NCBI RefSeq assembly: GCF_000737195.2
Contig: NZ_JALM01000121.1
Location: forward strand, 1 to 35,649
Direction of reading: 5' to 3'
DNA: 35,649 nt
From: Sciscionella sediminilitoris
Lineage (GTDB): Bacteria; Actinomycetota; Actinomycetes; Mycobacteriales; Pseudonocardiaceae
The notes under the pieces are model-generated. The model was not told where the DNA came from. It saw nothing but the letters and a program-made list of their open reading frames with translations, and searched no databases. Shown here piece by piece: positions 19,829-29,744 of the stretch. How positions within the stretch are numbered: the first letter of the stretch is position 1; each line of letters begins with the position of its first letter. A program made the translations under genes and the position numbers.

Positions 19829-21463
19829 ATGTGGAGCACGATGCAGGACGAGCCACTGACGATCACGCAGCTCCTGCGCTACGGGACGACCGTGACCGCG
19901 TCCAGCCAGGTCGGCACGTGGACCGGGAGTGAGCTGCGCGCCGAGAACTACGCGGAGCTCGGCCGCCGGTGTGCCCGGCTCGCGCACGCGCTCCGCGGCC
20001 TCGGCATCGACGGTGACCAGCGGGTCGGCACCTTCATGTGGAACAACAACGAGCACCTCGAGGCCTACCTCACGGTGCCGTCCATGGGCGCCGTCCTGCA
20101 CACCCTCAACATCCGCCTGTTCCCCGAACAGCTCGCCTACGTGATCGACCACGCCGAGGACCAGGTGATCCTGGTCGACGCGAGCGTGGCCCCGCTGCTG
20201 AACAAGATCCTCGCCCAGTGTCCGACGGTGCGCCATGTTGTCGTGACCAACGGACCGGTCGGCGCCGTGGAGGCTCCGGCACATATCACCGTGCACAGTT
20301 ACGAGGACCTGCTCGCGGCGGGCGAGGACGAGTTCGGCTGGCCGGAGATCGACGAGCGTGCCGCCGCGGCGATGTGCTACACCTCGGGGACCACCGGTAA
20401 CCCGAAGGGCGTGGTGTACTCGCACCGCTCCATCTGGCTGCACTCCGCGCAGGTCTGCATGAGCGACGGGATGCAGCTCTCCGGCGCGGACAACGCGCTG
20501 GTGATCGTCCCGCAGTTCCACGCGATGTCCTGGGGGATGCCCTACGCGGCGATGATGGTCGGCGCCTCGCTGGTCATGCCGGACCGCTTCCTGCAGCCCG
20601 AACCCCTCGCGGCGATCCTGGCCGCGACCAAGCCGACCATGGCCGCCGCGGTGCCCACCATCTGGCAGGGCATGCTCGCCCAGCTGGAGGCGCACCCGCA
20701 GGACATCAGCCACCTGCGGCAGGTCGTCGTCGGCGGATCCGCCTGCCCGCCCGCGATGATGCACAAGTTCGAGGAGGTCCACCATGTCCCGGTCATCCAC
20801 GCCTGGGGCATGACCGAGACCTCCCCGCTGGGCAGCGTCGCCCGTCCGCCCGCCGGGGTGACCGGGGACGAGGCATGGGACTATCGCTACACGCAGGGCC
20901 GGTTCCCGGCCGGGGTGCGGGCGCGCATCGTCGGGGACGATGGCGCCGAGCGGCCGTGGGACGGTTCCGCGGTCGGCGAGCTCGAGGTGCGCGGCCCGTG
21001 GATCGCCGGGGCCTACTACCGTCCGGACGAGGGCGACCCCGAGGAGAAGTTCCGGGACGGCTGGCTGCGCACCGGGGATGTGGGCAAGATCAGCGCGGAC
21101 GGGTTCCTGACGCTGACCGACCGCTCCAAGGACGTGATCAAGTCCGGCGGTGAGTGGATCTCCTCGGTGGACCTGGAGAACGCGATCATGGCGCACCCCG
21201 CGGTCGCCGAGGCCGCGGTGATCGGGGTGCCCGATCCGAAATGGGACGAGCGCCCGCTGGTCGCCGTGGTGCCCAAGGAAGGCGAGCAGGTCGATCTCGC
21301 ACAGCTGCGGGAATTCCTCGCCGAACACGTCGCGAAATGGCAGCTGCCCGAGCACTGGGCGTTCATCGAGGAAGTCCCCAAGACCTCGGTCGGCAAGTTC
21401 GACAAGAAACGACTGCGCGCCCAGCACGCGGAAGGTTCGCTGAACATCACCGATTTCCAGTAA
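19829..21463 (+). CDS. Long-chain fatty-acyl-CoA ligase (FadD-type AMP-binding enzyme)
   Basis: Activates a carboxylic acid with ATP to an acyl-adenylate, then forms the CoA thioester. Motifs: P-loop 'YTSGTTGNPKG' (184-194), 'VPQFHAMSWGMPYAAMMVGA', 'HAWGMTETSPLG' (A5), 'DGWLRTGDVGKISADGFLTL' (A7), 'DRSKDVIKSGGEWIS' (A8) and Lys523 in 'GKFDKKRLR' (A10), the adenylation lysine. Length 544 is normal. GGGAG is 6 nt before ATG 19829. It lies 60 bp after the PEP-mutase-like gene with an inverted repeat between them, and is followed by a hairpin terminator. The preferred chain length cannot be told from sequence. Confidence 0.93.
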   Translation: MWSTMQDEPLTITQLLRYGTTVTASSQVGTWTGSELRAENYAELGRRCARLAHALRGLGIDGDQRVGTFMWNNNEHLEAYLTVPSMGAVLHTLNIRLFPEQLAYVIDHAEDQVILVDASVAPLLNKILAQCPTVRHVVVTNGPVGAVEAPAHITVHSYEDLLAAGEDEFGWPEIDERAAAAMCYTSGTTGNPKGVVYSHRSIWLHSAQVCMSDGMQLSGADNALVIVPQFHAMSWGMPYAAMMVGASLVMPDRFLQPEPLAAILAATKPTMAAAVPTIWQGMLAQLEAHPQDISHLRQVVVGGSACPPAMMHKFEEVHHVPVIHAWGMTETSPLGSVARPPAGVTGDEAWDYRYTQGRFPAGVRARIVGDDGAERPWDGSAVGELEVRGPWIAGAYYRPDEGDPEEKFRDGWLRTGDVGKISADGFLTLTDRSKDVIKSGGEWISSVDLENAIMAHPAVAEAAVIGVPDPKWDERPLVAVVPKEGEQVDLAQLREFLAEHVAKWQLPEHWAFIEEVPKTSVGKFDKKRLRAQHAEGSLNITDFQ

Positions 21464-21478
21464 CCAGCGGACTTTACC

Positions 21479-21509
21479 GGAGAACGGCCCGGATTTCGAG
21501 CCGTTCTCC
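21479..21509 (+). terminator. Hairpin terminator after the acyl-CoA ligase gene
   Basis: GGAGAACGGC (21479-21488) and GCCGTTCTCC (21500-21509) pair perfectly around an 11-nt loop, 16 nt past the stop codon. No T-run follows, as is usual in high-GC actinomycetes. It also separates fadD from the promoter of the next gene. Confidence 0.75.
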
Positions 21510-21527
21510 TCGCGCCGGGTACGGCGC

Positions 21528-21533
21528 TAATAT
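21528..21533 (+). promoter_or_regulatory. -10 box (leaderless) for the penicillin-acylase-family gene
   Basis: TAATAT lies 7 nt before ATG 21541, with no Shine-Dalgarno. The -35 position overlaps the right arm of the fadD terminator and has no clear consensus. Confidence 0.6.
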
Positions 21534-21540
21534 CCTTAGC

Positions 21541-23925
21541 ATGCGTCAACGAAGCCGCGTGCTGCTCGCCGTTCTCGCCGTCCTCGCCGCGACACTCGTT
21601 CCCGGGGCCGCGGCCGCGAACACCGAACGGACGGCGATCCCCGGCCTGTCCGCGCCGGTGGACATCGCGGTCGACAACTGGGGAGTCCCGCACATCTCCG
21701 CGGCGAACACCGGTGATCTCTTCCAGGCGCAGGGGTTCAACGCCGCGCGGGACCGCCTGTTCCAGATGGACACCTGGCGCCGCCGCGGACTCGGTGAACT
21801 GAGCAAGGTACTCGGCCCGGACTACCTCGACCAGGACCGCGCGGCGCGGCTGTTCCTGTATCGCGGGGACATGGCGGAGGAATGGGCGAGCTACGGGCCG
21901 GAGGCCAAGCGCATCGCGACCCGGTTCGCGGCGGGCGTGAACGCCTATGTCGACTGGCTCGGCCGCCACCCCGCCGCACTGCCGGAGGAATTCCGCGAGC
22001 TCGGCTACTCCCCCGCGCACTGGCGCCCGGAGGATCTGGTCCGGATCCGGACGCATGCCCTGGTCAGCAACCTCTCCGGGGAGATCGACCGGGCCAGGTT
22101 CAGCTGTCTCGGCGGTGCCCGGGCGAGCGAGCTCTACAAGCGCCTTCAGCCGCGGCATCGGCCGCAGGTGCCCGCCGGACTGGATCCGTGTTCGATCCCC
22201 GACGACGTGGCGAAGGTGTACGAGCTCGCCACCGATCCGGTGAAGTTCGAGCACGGCAAGCCGAGCTCCGGCATGCGCCGCGGGATCGACGAGGCGAACA
22301 GCGGCAGCAATTCCTGGGCCATCGCACCGGATCGCACCACCACCGGTCGCCCCATCCTGGCCGGTGATCCGCACCGGGACGACGCGGATCTGCCCGCGAA
22401 CCGTTATATCGCGCACCTTTCCGCGCCCGGGCTGAACATCATCGGCGCCGGTGAGCCGTGGAACCCGGGAATCAGCATGGGGCACAACGAGAACATCGCC
22501 TTCGGCCTGACCAACATTCCCGCCGACCAGTCGGATCTCTACGTCTACGACCTCAAACCGGGTGATCCGAGCCGGTACCGGTACCAGGGGCACTGGGAAT
22601 CGATGCGCACCACCACCGAACGCATTCCGGTCGCCGGCGGCGATCCGCGGCCGGAGCAGCTCTCGTTCACCCGGCACGGCCCGGTGATCAAGGTGGACCG
22701 GCGGCACAACAAGGCCTACGCGGTGCGCACCGTGTGGAGCCAGCCGGGGACATCCGCGTATCTCGGCAGCCTGAATTTCCAGCGCGCCAAGAACTTCGGG
22801 GAATTCGCCGCGGACATGCGCACCTGGAAGACACCGGGTTCGAACCTCGTGTTCGCCGGAAAGGACGGCGATATCGGCTGGGTGCCGGGCGCGATCGTGC
22901 CCAGACGCAGCGGGCCCGGATACGACGGGCTGCTCCCGGTTCCCGGCGACGGGCGCTACGAATGGCAGGGTTTCCACTCGAACGCCGAACTGCCCAGGGT
23001 GCACAACCCGGCCGCGGGATTCTTCGCCTCCGCCAATGACTACAACTTCCGCGGGGCGACGGTTCAGCCCGGTTACGAATGGTCGGCCGAATACCGCAAG
23101 GACCGGATCGACGAGGTGCTCTCCGGTGCTCCGCGGTCCTCGGTCGCCGATTCCATGCGGCTGCAGAACGACGAACGCTCCGGGCTGGCCCGCGTTCTCC
23201 TGCCCTATCTTCGGGAGCTGCGCACCACGGATCCGGTGACCGGCCGGGCACTCGCGCTGCTGCGCGGTTTCGACGGCGTGGTCGGCAAGGACTCCGCACC
23301 GGCCGCGCTCTACGAGACCTGGCTGATGCGCTTCCTCTACCCCGGCTGGGCACACACCCTGCTGCCGAAACCCGCCGCCGATGCCTTCGTCGAACAGAAC
23401 ACCTCGCCGGATTTCCGGGTACTCACCGATACTCTCGCCGATCCGGGCCGCTGGTTCGGCGCGAACGGCGCGGCCAAGCGCGATGCGCTGCTACGCGAGA
23501 GCCTGCGCGCGGCCTTCCTCGATGCGCGGGCGAAACTGGGCCCGGACCCGGCGCGGTGGCGCTGGGGAAGCATGCACCAGCACACCTTCCATCACCCGCT
23601 CGGCGGACCGGATGTCGGTCCGGTCGCGCAGGGCGGGGACGCGCACACCGTGCGGGCCGCGGCCTACGACTACTCGGGATTCCCCTACCAGCAGACGCAC
23701 GGGCCGACGTTCAAGATGGTCCAGGATGTCGGTGCCTGGGACAATTCGCGCGCCATCAACGCACCCGGCCAGTCCGGTGACCGGCGCAGCCCGCACTACC
23801 GCGACCTCGCCGGGAAATGGGCGGACGGAAAGTACTTCCCGCTGCTCTACAGCAAGGCCGCGATAGCGCCGAACGTGCGCGCGCACATCCTGCTCACCCC
23901 GGGAGGTTCTGCAGGCGGGCGGTGA
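21541..23925 (+). CDS. Secreted penicillin acylase family (Ntn) hydrolase
   Basis: A 794-residue precursor. Residues 1-26 are a Sec signal peptide ('[19 protein letters not shown]'). The small subunit ('[20 protein letters not shown]', '[20 protein letters not shown]') runs to about 255, then '[11 protein letters not shown]' holds the autocleavage site with nucleophile Ser256; '[20 protein letters not shown]' and '[19 protein letters not shown]' follow in the large subunit. The family includes penicillin G acylases, acyl-homoserine-lactone acylases and cyclic-imide hydrolases; the substrate here is unknown. C-terminal '[17 protein letters not shown]' is also conserved. Its last 32 bp overlap the convergent valS gene. 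Confidence 0.92.
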   Translation: MRQRSRVLLAVLAVLAATLVPGAAAANTERTAIPGLSAPVDIAVDNWGVPHISAANTGDLFQAQGFNAARDRLFQMDTWRRRGLGELSKVLGPDYLDQDRAARLFLYRGDMAEEWASYGPEAKRIATRFAAGVNAYVDWLGRHPAALPEEFRELGYSPAHWRPEDLVRIRTHALVSNLSGEIDRARFSCLGGARASELYKRLQPRHRPQVPAGLDPCSIPDDVAKVYELATDPVKFEHGKPSSGMRRGIDEANSGSNSWAIAPDRTTTGRPILAGDPHRDDADLPANRYIAHLSAPGLNIIGAGEPWNPGISMGHNENIAFGLTNIPADQSDLYVYDLKPGDPSRYRYQGHWESMRTTTERIPVAGGDPRPEQLSFTRHGPVIKVDRRHNKAYAVRTVWSQPGTSAYLGSLNFQRAKNFGEFAADMRTWKTPGSNLVFAGKDGDIGWVPGAIVPRRSGPGYDGLLPVPGDGRYEWQGFHSNAELPRVHNPAAGFFASANDYNFRGATVQPGYEWSAEYRKDRIDEVLSGAPRSSVADSMRLQNDERSGLARVLLPYLRELRTTDPVTGRALALLRGFDGVVGKDSAPAALYETWLMRFLYPGWAHTLLPKPAADAFVEQNTSPDFRVLTDTLADPGRWFGANGAAKRDALLRESLRAAFLDARAKLGPDPARWRWGSMHQHTFHHPLGGPDVGPVAQGGDAHTVRAAAYDYSGFPYQQTHGPTFKMVQDVGAWDNSRAINAPGQSGDRRSPHYRDLAGKWADGKYFPLLYSKAAIAPNVRAHILLTPGGSAGGR

Positions 23926-26518
23926 TCCGCTCGATGTCCGCGGCCGCGGCCTCGAGGCGGGTACGTACCTTGGCGACCACGTCTTCGGGGGCGTTCGCCA
24001 GGAACTTCTCGTTGCCGAGCTTGGCCTCGCAGCCCTTGTGTTCCTTCTCCGCGACGGACAGGTCCTTCTCCAGCCGCTTGCGCTCGGCGGCCACGTCCAC
24101 GGCACCGGACAGGTCGAGTTCCACCCCCGCGACCGCGCCGGTGAGCCCGACCTCCAGCGCCGCGCTCGCGGAGAACCCGTCCCCGGGTTCGTTGAGCCGC
24201 ACGAGGGTGCGCACCGCGGGCAGCAGCCCTTCGATGCCCGCACTGTCCAAACCGGACAGTCGCGCGGCGACCCGCTGGCCGGGTTTGAGGCCCTGGTCCG
24301 AACGGAACCGCCGGATCTCGGTCACCAGTTTCTTGAAGTCCTCGATGCGGGTGCGCGCCCGCTGGTCGACCGGCTGCTCGCGCACCGTCGGCCAGTCGGC
24401 GATCACCAGGGACTCACCGCCGGTGAGCGCGGTCCAGAGAGTCTCGGTGAGGAACGGCATCACCGGATGCAACAGCCGCAGCAGGGTGTCCAGGACCGAA
24501 CCGAGCACCGCGCGGGTGTTCGCGGCCAGCGCCTCGTCCCCGGAGTTGAGCGAGACCTTGGCCAGTTCCACGTACCAGTCGCAGAACTCGTCCCAGGCGA
24601 ACCGGTAGAGCGCGTCACTGACCTTGGCGAACTCGTATTCGGCGTAGTTGGCGTCCACGCTCGCGACCAGTTCCCGGCAGGCGTCCAGGATCCAGCGGTC
24701 GGCATCGGTGAGCAGCGCGGTGTCGATCTCCGCCTGCGGATCGGCCCCGTTGAGCATGGCGAACCGGGTGGCGTTCCACAGTTTCGTGCCGAAGTTGCGG
24801 GAGGCGGCCACCCATTCCTCGGAAATCGGCACATCCACGCCGGGGTTGGCCCCGCGCAGATAGGTGAACCGCAGCGCGTCCGCGCCGTACTCGTCGATCC
24901 AGGCGAGCGGGTCGACGACGTTGCCCGCGCTCTTGGACATCTTCTTGCCGTTGCCGTCCCGCACCATCCCGTGGAAGGCGATCGTCCGGAAGGGCGGCTG
25001 TTCCATCGCGTAGATGCCGAACATCATCATCCGGATGACCCAGAAGAACACCAGATCGTAGCCGGTGACCAGCACCGAGGTCGGGTAGAACTTGCGCAGG
25101 TCCGGGGTGTCCTGCGGCCAGCCGAGCGTGGAGAACGGCCACAGCCCCGAGGAGAACCAGGTGTCGAGCACATCCTCGTCCTGCACCCAGCCCTGCGGCG
25201 GCTGCTCCCCTGGGCCGAGGCAGACCTGCTCGGAACCGTCCGGGGAATACCAGACCGGGATCCGGTGCCCCCACCACAGCTGGCGGGAGATGCACCAGTC
25301 GTGCATGTTGTCGACCCAGTCGAAGTAGCGCTTCTCCATCTCCGGCGGGTTGATCACGACCTGCCCGGAGCGCACCGCGTCCCCCGCGGCCTTCGCCAGC
25401 GGGCCCACCTTGACGAACCACTGCAGCGAAAGCCGCGGTTCGATCGGCTCTTTGGAGCGCTCCGAATGCCCGACCGAGTGCACATAGGGGCGCTTCTCCG
25501 CGACGATCCGGTCCTGTTCGCGCAGCTTCTCGCGCACCGCAACACGCGCCTCGAACCGGTCCATCCCGTCGAACTCGGTTCCGGTGCCGTCGATGTGCCC
25601 GGTCTCGTCCATGATCGTGCGCATCGGGAGATCGTGGCGGCGGCCGATCTCGAAGTCGTTCGGATCGTGCGCCGGGGTCACCTTCACCGCTCCGGTACCG
25701 AATTCCGGGTCCACATGGGAGTCGGCGACGATCGGGATCCGCCGCCCGGTAAGCGGCAGCTCCACCTCGGTGCCCACCAGGTGCGCGTACCGCTCGTCGT
25801 CCGGGTGCACCGCGACGGCGGTGTCCCCGAGCATCGTCTCCACCCGCGTGGTCGCCACGACCACCGAGTTCTCCCCGTCGCCGTAGCGCATCGAGACGAG
25901 CTCGCCCTCGACCTCCTTGTGGTCCACCTCCGCGTCGGAGAGCACGCTGCGCAGCACCGGCGACCAGTTCACCATGCGCTCCGCGCGGTAGATGAGCCCG
26001 TCGTCGTGCAGTCGCTTGAACATCGTGGCCACGGCATCGGAAAGGCCGTCGTCCATGGTGAACCGTTCCCGACTCCAGTCCACGCCGTCCCCGAGCCTGC
26101 GCATCTGCGCGAGGATCTGACCGCCGTAGTTGCGCTTCCACTCCCAGACGCGCTCAACGAACCGTTCCCGGCCCAGTTCCCGCCGCGAGGTGCCCTCCTC
26201 GATGAGCTGGCGTTCGACCAGCGCGTGCACCGCGATCGAGGCGTGATCCATCCCGGGCAGCCACAGCGCTGCCTTGCCGCGCATCCGCTCCCGCCTGGTG
26301 AGCACGTCCATCAGGGTGTGCTCGAACGCGTGCCCGATGTGCAGGTTCCCGGTCACGTTCGGCGGCGGGATCACGATGGTGAACGGCTCGGCGGGTGAAT
26401 CGGCGGAGGGGCTGAAGTAGCCGCGCTCTACCCAGCGCTCGTACAGCTCCGCTTCTACCTCGCCCGGTTGCCAGGTCGATGGGAGGGTGCTGTGCTCGGT
26501 TGCTGGGTTCTCACTCAC
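23894..26518 (-). CDS. valS: Valyl-tRNA synthetase
   Basis: Charges tRNA-Val with valine in the cytoplasm. The 874-residue class I synthetase shows '[18 protein letters not shown]' (HIGH at 60-63), '[20 protein letters not shown]', the editing domain with '[20 protein letters not shown]', '[15 protein letters not shown]' (KMSKS at 526-530), the anticodon-binding region ('[20 protein letters not shown]') and the C-terminal coiled coil ('[20 protein letters not shown]'). Start GTG 26518 lies 13 bp after the hydrolase stop and next to a palindrome. The 3' end overlaps the acylase gene by 32 bp. Length is normal and all key residues are intact. Confidence 0.97.
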   Translation of the reverse strand: MSENPATEHSTLPSTWQPGEVEAELYERWVERGYFSPSADSPAEPFTIVIPPPNVTGNLHIGHAFEHTLMDVLTRRERMRGKAALWLPGMDHASIAVHALVERQLIEEGTSRRELGRERFVERVWEWKRNYGGQILAQMRRLGDGVDWSRERFTMDDGLSDAVATMFKRLHDDGLIYRAERMVNWSPVLRSVLSDAEVDHKEVEGELVSMRYGDGENSVVVATTRVETMLGDTAVAVHPDDERYAHLVGTEVELPLTGRRIPIVADSHVDPEFGTGAVKVTPAHDPNDFEIGRRHDLPMRTIMDETGHIDGTGTEFDGMDRFEARVAVREKLREQDRIVAEKRPYVHSVGHSERSKEPIEPRLSLQWFVKVGPLAKAAGDAVRSGQVVINPPEMEKRYFDWVDNMHDWCISRQLWWGHRIPVWYSPDGSEQVCLGPGEQPPQGWVQDEDVLDTWFSSGLWPFSTLGWPQDTPDLRKFYPTSVLVTGYDLVFFWVIRMMMFGIYAMEQPPFRTIAFHGMVRDGNGKKMSKSAGNVVDPLAWIDEYGADALRFTYLRGANPGVDVPISEEWVAASRNFGTKLWNATRFAMLNGADPQAEIDTALLTDADRWILDACRELVASVDANYAEYEFAKVSDALYRFAWDEFCDWYVELAKVSLNSGDEALAANTRAVLGSVLDTLLRLLHPVMPFLTETLWTALTGGESLVIADWPTVREQPVDQRARTRIEDFKKLVTEIRRFRSDQGLKPGQRVAARLSGLDSAGIEGLLPAVRTLVRLNEPGDGFSASAALEVGLTGAVAGVELDLSGAVDVAAERKRLEKDLSVAEKEHKGCEAKLGNEKFLANAPEDVVAKVRTRLEAAAADIERITARLQNLPG

Positions 26519-26519
26519 G

Positions 26520-26535
26520 ATGACAAGTTTGTCAT
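26520..26535. promoter_or_regulatory. Palindrome at the valS start / hydrolase stop
   Basis: ATGACAA-GT-TTGTCAT is a perfect 7-bp inverted repeat just before the valS GTG and covering the hydrolase stop codon. It is a candidate operator or small hairpin; function unknown. Confidence 0.4.
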
Positions 26536-27383
26536 GTGGCCTCCAGGAACCGAATCAGGTGGTCACCTACCTCGCGGGGGCGCTCCTCGGGCAGGAAGTG
26601 ACCACAGTCCGCGATGGCCTGCCCGGTGACCCGATCCGCGTAGCCGCGCCAGATCTCCAGCGGATCCAGGCGGTCGAGCAGGCCCGACTCGCCCCACAGC
26701 GCGAGCACCGGCATGGCCAGCCGGTGGCCCGCCGCGGCGTCCGCCTCGTCGTGCTCGGCGTCGTCCGGGAACGAGGCCCGGTAGTCGTCGAAACCCGCGC
26801 GCAGCGCCCCCGGCGCGGAGAAGGCCCGCACGTAGTGCTCGATCGCCGCCGGGTCGAGCGCGTGCCGCTGGTGGGTCCAGCGCTCGAAGAAGTAGCCGAG
26901 GTATCCGGCGATGTCCTGACCGGCGAGGCGTTCGGGAAGGTCCGGCTGCAGGTGGAACAGCCAGTGCCAGTACGCACGCGCCAGTTCGGTGTCCATCCGC
27001 CGCCACGTCTCTCGCGTGGGGACGATGTCCAGCACGGCCAGGCTGCGCACCTGGTCCGGCCGGTCCAGCGCCCAGCGGTGCGCGACCCGGGCGCCGCGGT
27101 CGTGACCGATGACATCCACCCGTTCGTGGCCGAGGCCGCGCACCAGTTCCGCGATATCGACGGCCATGGTCCGCTTGTCGTAGCCCGATACCGGCTTGTC
27201 GGTGTGCCCGTAGCCGCGCAGATCGGGCGCGATCACCGTGTGCGTCCCGGAAAGCGGGCCGAACAGCTCGCGCCAGCAGTACGAGGTCTGTGGCCAGCCG
27301 TGCAGCAGCACGACGGCGGGGCCGGATCCGCCGTAGCGGTAATGCATGCGGATTCCGTTCACCGTGGCCGTCGCCGATTCCAT
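26532..27383 (-). CDS. Alpha/beta hydrolase resembling fluoroacetate/haloacetate dehalogenase
   Basis: A 283-residue cytoplasmic hydrolase. '[15 protein letters not shown]' (oxyanion region), nucleophile Asp95 in '[11 protein letters not shown]' with Arg96 and Arg99 that bind carboxylate, Asp119 in 'AVLDIVPT', His140-Trp141 in '[14 protein letters not shown]' and Tyr201 in 'FDDYRASF' for halide stabilisation, and His262 in '[10 protein letters not shown]' as the base. This set matches the fluoroacetate dehalogenase pattern, with epoxide hydrolases as the near relatives. GGAG lies 6 nt before ATG 27383. It faces the CGNR regulator across two inverted repeats. Substrate is inferred, not shown. 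Confidence 0.85.
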   Translation of the reverse strand: MESATATVNGIRMHYRYGGSGPAVVLLHGWPQTSYCWRELFGPLSGTHTVIAPDLRGYGHTDKPVSGYDKRTMAVDIAELVRGLGHERVDVIGHDRGARVAHRWALDRPDQVRSLAVLDIVPTRETWRRMDTELARAYWHWLFHLQPDLPERLAGQDIAGYLGYFFERWTHQRHALDPAAIEHYVRAFSAPGALRAGFDDYRASFPDDAEHDEADAAAGHRLAMPVLALWGESGLLDRLDPLEIWRGYADRVTGQAIADCGHFLPEERPREVGDHLIRFLEAT

Positions 27384-27392
27384 GCCGTCTCC

Positions 27393-27455
27393 GTTCTAAC
27401 CGATTGAGATGGTTAGAACCATAGCCGGGCTTTCTAACCACATCCAGTGGTTAGA
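27393..27455. promoter_or_regulatory. Two copies of an inverted-repeat operator between the hydrolase and CGNR genes
   Basis: Both copies share TCTAACC-N9-GGTTAGA. The first has 9-bp arms GTTCTAACC (27393-27401) and GGTTAGAAC (27411-27419); the second has 9-bp arms TCTAACCAC (27433-27441) and GTGGTTAGA (27447-27455). The cores are 38 bp apart. The second overlaps the CGNR -10 box and the first lies just upstream of the hydrolase start. Confidence 0.85.
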
Positions 27456-27457
27456 CT
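27452..27457 (+). promoter_or_regulatory. -10 box (leaderless) for the CGNR regulator gene
   Basis: TAGACT ends 6 nt before ATG 27464 and overlaps the right arm of the second inverted repeat, so the gene is probably autorepressed. Confidence 0.6.
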
Positions 27458-27463
27458 GATCCG

Positions 27464-28015
27464 ATGGAACCGGACTGGTCCTTCGACGGCGGGCGAGCGT
27501 GCCTCGACCTGGTCAACACCTTGCGTGACCGCCTCATCGGCGGGCGTGAGCTGCTCACCGACACCGGAGCGCTCGCCGACTGGCTGCTCGCCGCGGGCCT
27601 GCTCGGGCATCGGCCGCGGGTGCGCGCGACGGAGCTGCCCGCGGCGCGGGAGCTGCGCGAGGCGATCGACCGAGTGCTGACCGCGCCCTGCCCCACGAGC
27701 GCGGATGTGCGGCTGCTCAACGACACCGCGGCCGGAACCGAGCCGCTGCCACCGCGGCTGCACCGCTGTCCGGACGGCACGCTCCGGCGGGAGACCCCGC
27801 GCCCGCGCGAACCCGTGCGCACCGCACTCGCCGCGGTGGCCCTCGATGCGATCGAACTGGTCACCGGCGCGGACCGGGTCCGGATATGCGCGGGCGAGGA
27901 CTGCGCGCTGCGATTCGTGGACACCTCGCCGAAAGGCAACCGGCAGTGGTGTTCGATGGCGCGCTGCGGGAACCGCGCGAAGGCCCGGGCACATTACCAA
28001 CGACACAGGCAGTGA
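27464..28015 (+). CDS. ABATE/CGNR zinc-finger transcriptional regulator
   Basis: A 183-residue protein. Residues 1-130 match the ABATE domain ('CLDLVNTLRDRLIGGRELLT', 'ADWLLAAGLLGH', 'ARELREAIDRVL'), thought to bind a small ligand. Residues 138-181 form the CGNR zinc finger: Cys142, Cys147, Cys163 and Cys168 with the name-giving CGNR at 168-171 ('QWCSMARCGNRAKARAHYQR'). The finger binds DNA. The paired inverted repeats in front of it are its likely operators, and the divergent hydrolase its likely target. No Shine-Dalgarno; start chosen by the leaderless -10 box. Confidence 0.88.
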   Translation: MEPDWSFDGGRACLDLVNTLRDRLIGGRELLTDTGALADWLLAAGLLGHRPRVRATELPAARELREAIDRVLTAPCPTSADVRLLNDTAAGTEPLPPRLHRCPDGTLRRETPRPREPVRTALAAVALDAIELVTGADRVRICAGEDCALRFVDTSPKGNRQWCSMARCGNRAKARAHYQRHRQ

Positions 28016-28028
28016 ACTCCACGTCGTG

Positions 28029-28034
28029 TAATCA
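28029..28034 (+). promoter_or_regulatory. Possible -10 box (leaderless) for fdhD
   Basis: TAATCA lies 7 nt before ATG 28042, 14 bp after the CGNR stop. A GGAG is present but only 2 nt from the ATG, too close to serve as a normal ribosome-binding site. Confidence 0.4.
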
Positions 28035-28041
28035 TGGAGTC

Positions 28042-28863
28042 ATGGGCAGGGTGACGGTACGCAGGCCGGTGCGGATGATCACCGCCGACGGGCAGCGGCG
28101 GCGTCCGGACGCGCTCGCCGCGGAGGAACCCATGGAGCTGCGCGTCGGCGGGTCATCACTGACCGTGACAATGCGGACGCCCGGCGATGATGTGGAGCTC
28201 GCCCACGGTTTCCTGCTCGGCGAGGGCGTGATCTCGGCGCGCGAGGATGTGGCGAGCGCACGCTACTGCGCGGGAACCGATGAGGACGGGCACAACACCT
28301 ACAACGTGCTCGACGTCCGGCTGGCCGAGGGAGTCGCGCTCCCGGTCCAGGGGCTGGAGCGCAATTTCACCACCACCTCCTCCTGCGGGGTGTGCGGCAA
28401 GGCCGCCCTTGAATCGGTACGCACCACGAGCCGCTACCCGCCGGCCGCGGATCCCCTTCGGGTCTCCCCCGCCGTACTCGCCACGCTGCCGGACAAGCTG
28501 CGGGCCGCGCAGAAGGTGTTCGCTGCGACCGGCGGGGTGCACGCGGCGGGCCTGTTCACCGCGGACGGCGAGCTGCTGGTGGCGCGCGAGGACATCGGCA
28601 GGCACAACGCGGTGGACAAGGTGCTCGGCTGGGCGCTGATGGCCGAACGCGTACCGGCGCGCGGCTGCGTGCTGATGGTCTCCAGCAGGGCCTCCTTCGA
28701 GCTGGTGCAGAAGGCCGCGATGGCCGGGGTGCCGATGCTGGCCGCGGTCTCGGCGCCGTCCTCGCTTGCGGTCGAGCTCGCCGCCGAGCAGGGCATCACC
28801 GTGCTCGGTTTCGTGCGCGGCAACCACATGAACGTCTACACCCACGGCGAGCGCGTGCCATGA
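28042..28863 (+). CDS. fdhD: Formate dehydrogenase accessory sulfurtransferase FdhD
   Basis: A 273-residue protein that passes sulfur from a cysteine desulfurase to the molybdenum cofactor of formate dehydrogenase. 'LRVGGSSLTVTMRTPGDDVE', 'AHGFLLGEGVISA', 'NFTTTSSCGVCGKAALESV' with Cys115 and Cys118 (the persulfide-carrying pair), 'ATGGVHAAGLFTADGELLVA', 'REDIGRHNAVDKVLGWAL' and 'SSRASFELVQKAAMAGVPML' are all family signatures. ATG 28042 gives the standard length. No formate dehydrogenase is in the window, so the client lies elsewhere. It is coupled to the esterase by an ATGA overlap. Confidence 0.94.
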   Translation: MGRVTVRRPVRMITADGQRRRPDALAAEEPMELRVGGSSLTVTMRTPGDDVELAHGFLLGEGVISAREDVASARYCAGTDEDGHNTYNVLDVRLAEGVALPVQGLERNFTTTSSCGVCGKAALESVRTTSRYPPAADPLRVSPAVLATLPDKLRAAQKVFAATGGVHAAGLFTADGELLVAREDIGRHNAVDKVLGWALMAERVPARGCVLMVSSRASFELVQKAAMAGVPMLAAVSAPSSLAVELAAEQGITVLGFVRGNHMNVYTHGERVP

Positions 28864-29744
28864 ACCGCCCGATATCCCGGCGCGGACTGCTGCTCGGCGG
28901 AGCGGGAGCCGTGGCCGCCGTCGCCGGGTTCACCATCGCCGAGCCGGATGCCGAACCCTCGACCCCGAACCGGAAGCCGCGCCCGGTGGAGTACACCCCG
29001 GTCACCGTGGAACGGGTGCGCTCGGCGGCCCGTGGGCGCACCGTGCACCTGGCCATCACCCGGCCGAGCGGGGTGAACCCGGAACGGCTCCCGGTCTGCC
29101 TGCTGCTGCACGGTCTGCACGGCAACGCCCGCGGAATCCTGCCCAGGCTCGCCCCGCGGATGGCCGCCAGCATGAACGGCGGCGCGCTCACCCCGTTCGT
29201 GTTCGCCGCGCTGGACGGTGGCGACAATTACTGGCATCACGCGCGCCCGACCGACGATCCGATGCGGATGCTGCTGGACGAGGCCCCGGTCTGGCTCGCC
29301 GAACGCGGATTCCAGCGAACCCCGTTCGCCGCGGCGGGTGTTTCCATGGGCGGATTCGGCGCGCTGCTCTACGCCAGGCGAAGGGCCGAGCGGGCGGATC
29401 CGGTTCGCGCGGTCGCCGCGATCTCCCCCGGCCTGCTGCTTTCCTGGACCCTGATGCGCAAACGGCACGCGTTCAGCGGTGCGCCGCAGTGGGCGGATCT
29501 CGACCCGCTGCGCCATGTGGACGCGCTGCGCGGGATTCCCACCGGGATCTGGTGCGGGACAAGCGATCCGTTCATCTCCGGGGCACAGCGGTTCATCGCG
29601 GCCGCCCATCCCGAATTCATCCATCTCGCGCCGGGCAGGCACAACGCGCGATTCTGGAGTTCCTGCGTACCGAGCCTGCTCGATTTCCTCGGGAAATACG
29701 CGCCCGTTTACGGTGCCGACCGGCCGGGCGGGAACCCGATATAG
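28860..29744 (+). CDS. Tat-exported alpha/beta hydrolase-fold esterase
   Basis: Residues 1-27 hold a twin-arginine signal (SRRGLLLGG, then a hydrophobic stretch). The mature protein has 'VCLLLHGLHGNARG' (oxyanion loop), 'AAGVSMGGFGALLYARRR' (nucleophile Ser in GVSMGG), Asp in 'WCGTSDPFISG' and His in 'APGRHNARFW': a complete Ser-Asp-His triad of the esterase D/antigen-85-like group. It is 294 residues long. ATG 28860 overlaps the fdhD stop (ATGA), though a functional link with FdhD is doubtful. Its stop codon is part of the next gene's -10 box. Substrate unknown. Confidence 0.86.
   Translation: MNRPISRRGLLLGGAGAVAAVAGFTIAEPDAEPSTPNRKPRPVEYTPVTVERVRSAARGRTVHLAITRPSGVNPERLPVCLLLHGLHGNARGILPRLAPRMAASMNGGALTPFVFAALDGGDNYWHHARPTDDPMRMLLDEAPVWLAERGFQRTPFAAAGVSMGGFGALLYARRRAERADPVRAVAAISPGLLLSWTLMRKRHAFSGAPQWADLDPLRHVDALRGIPTGIWCGTSDPFISGAQRFIAAAHPEFIHLAPGRHNARFWSSCVPSLLDFLGKYAPVYGADRPGGNPI

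Noticed and set aside
19067-23355. Two very long open frames (about 780 codons each) on the minus strand, opposite the PEP-mutase-like, acyl-CoA ligase and acylase genes
   Set aside because: They are antisense frames held open by GC-rich third codon positions. Their products are Arg/Gly/His-rich without domains, while the plus-strand frames carry complete catalytic motifs.
24038-26398. A 786-codon plus-strand open frame opposite valS
   Set aside because: valS has all synthetase motifs on the other strand; the opposite frame has no domain and is a codon-bias shadow.
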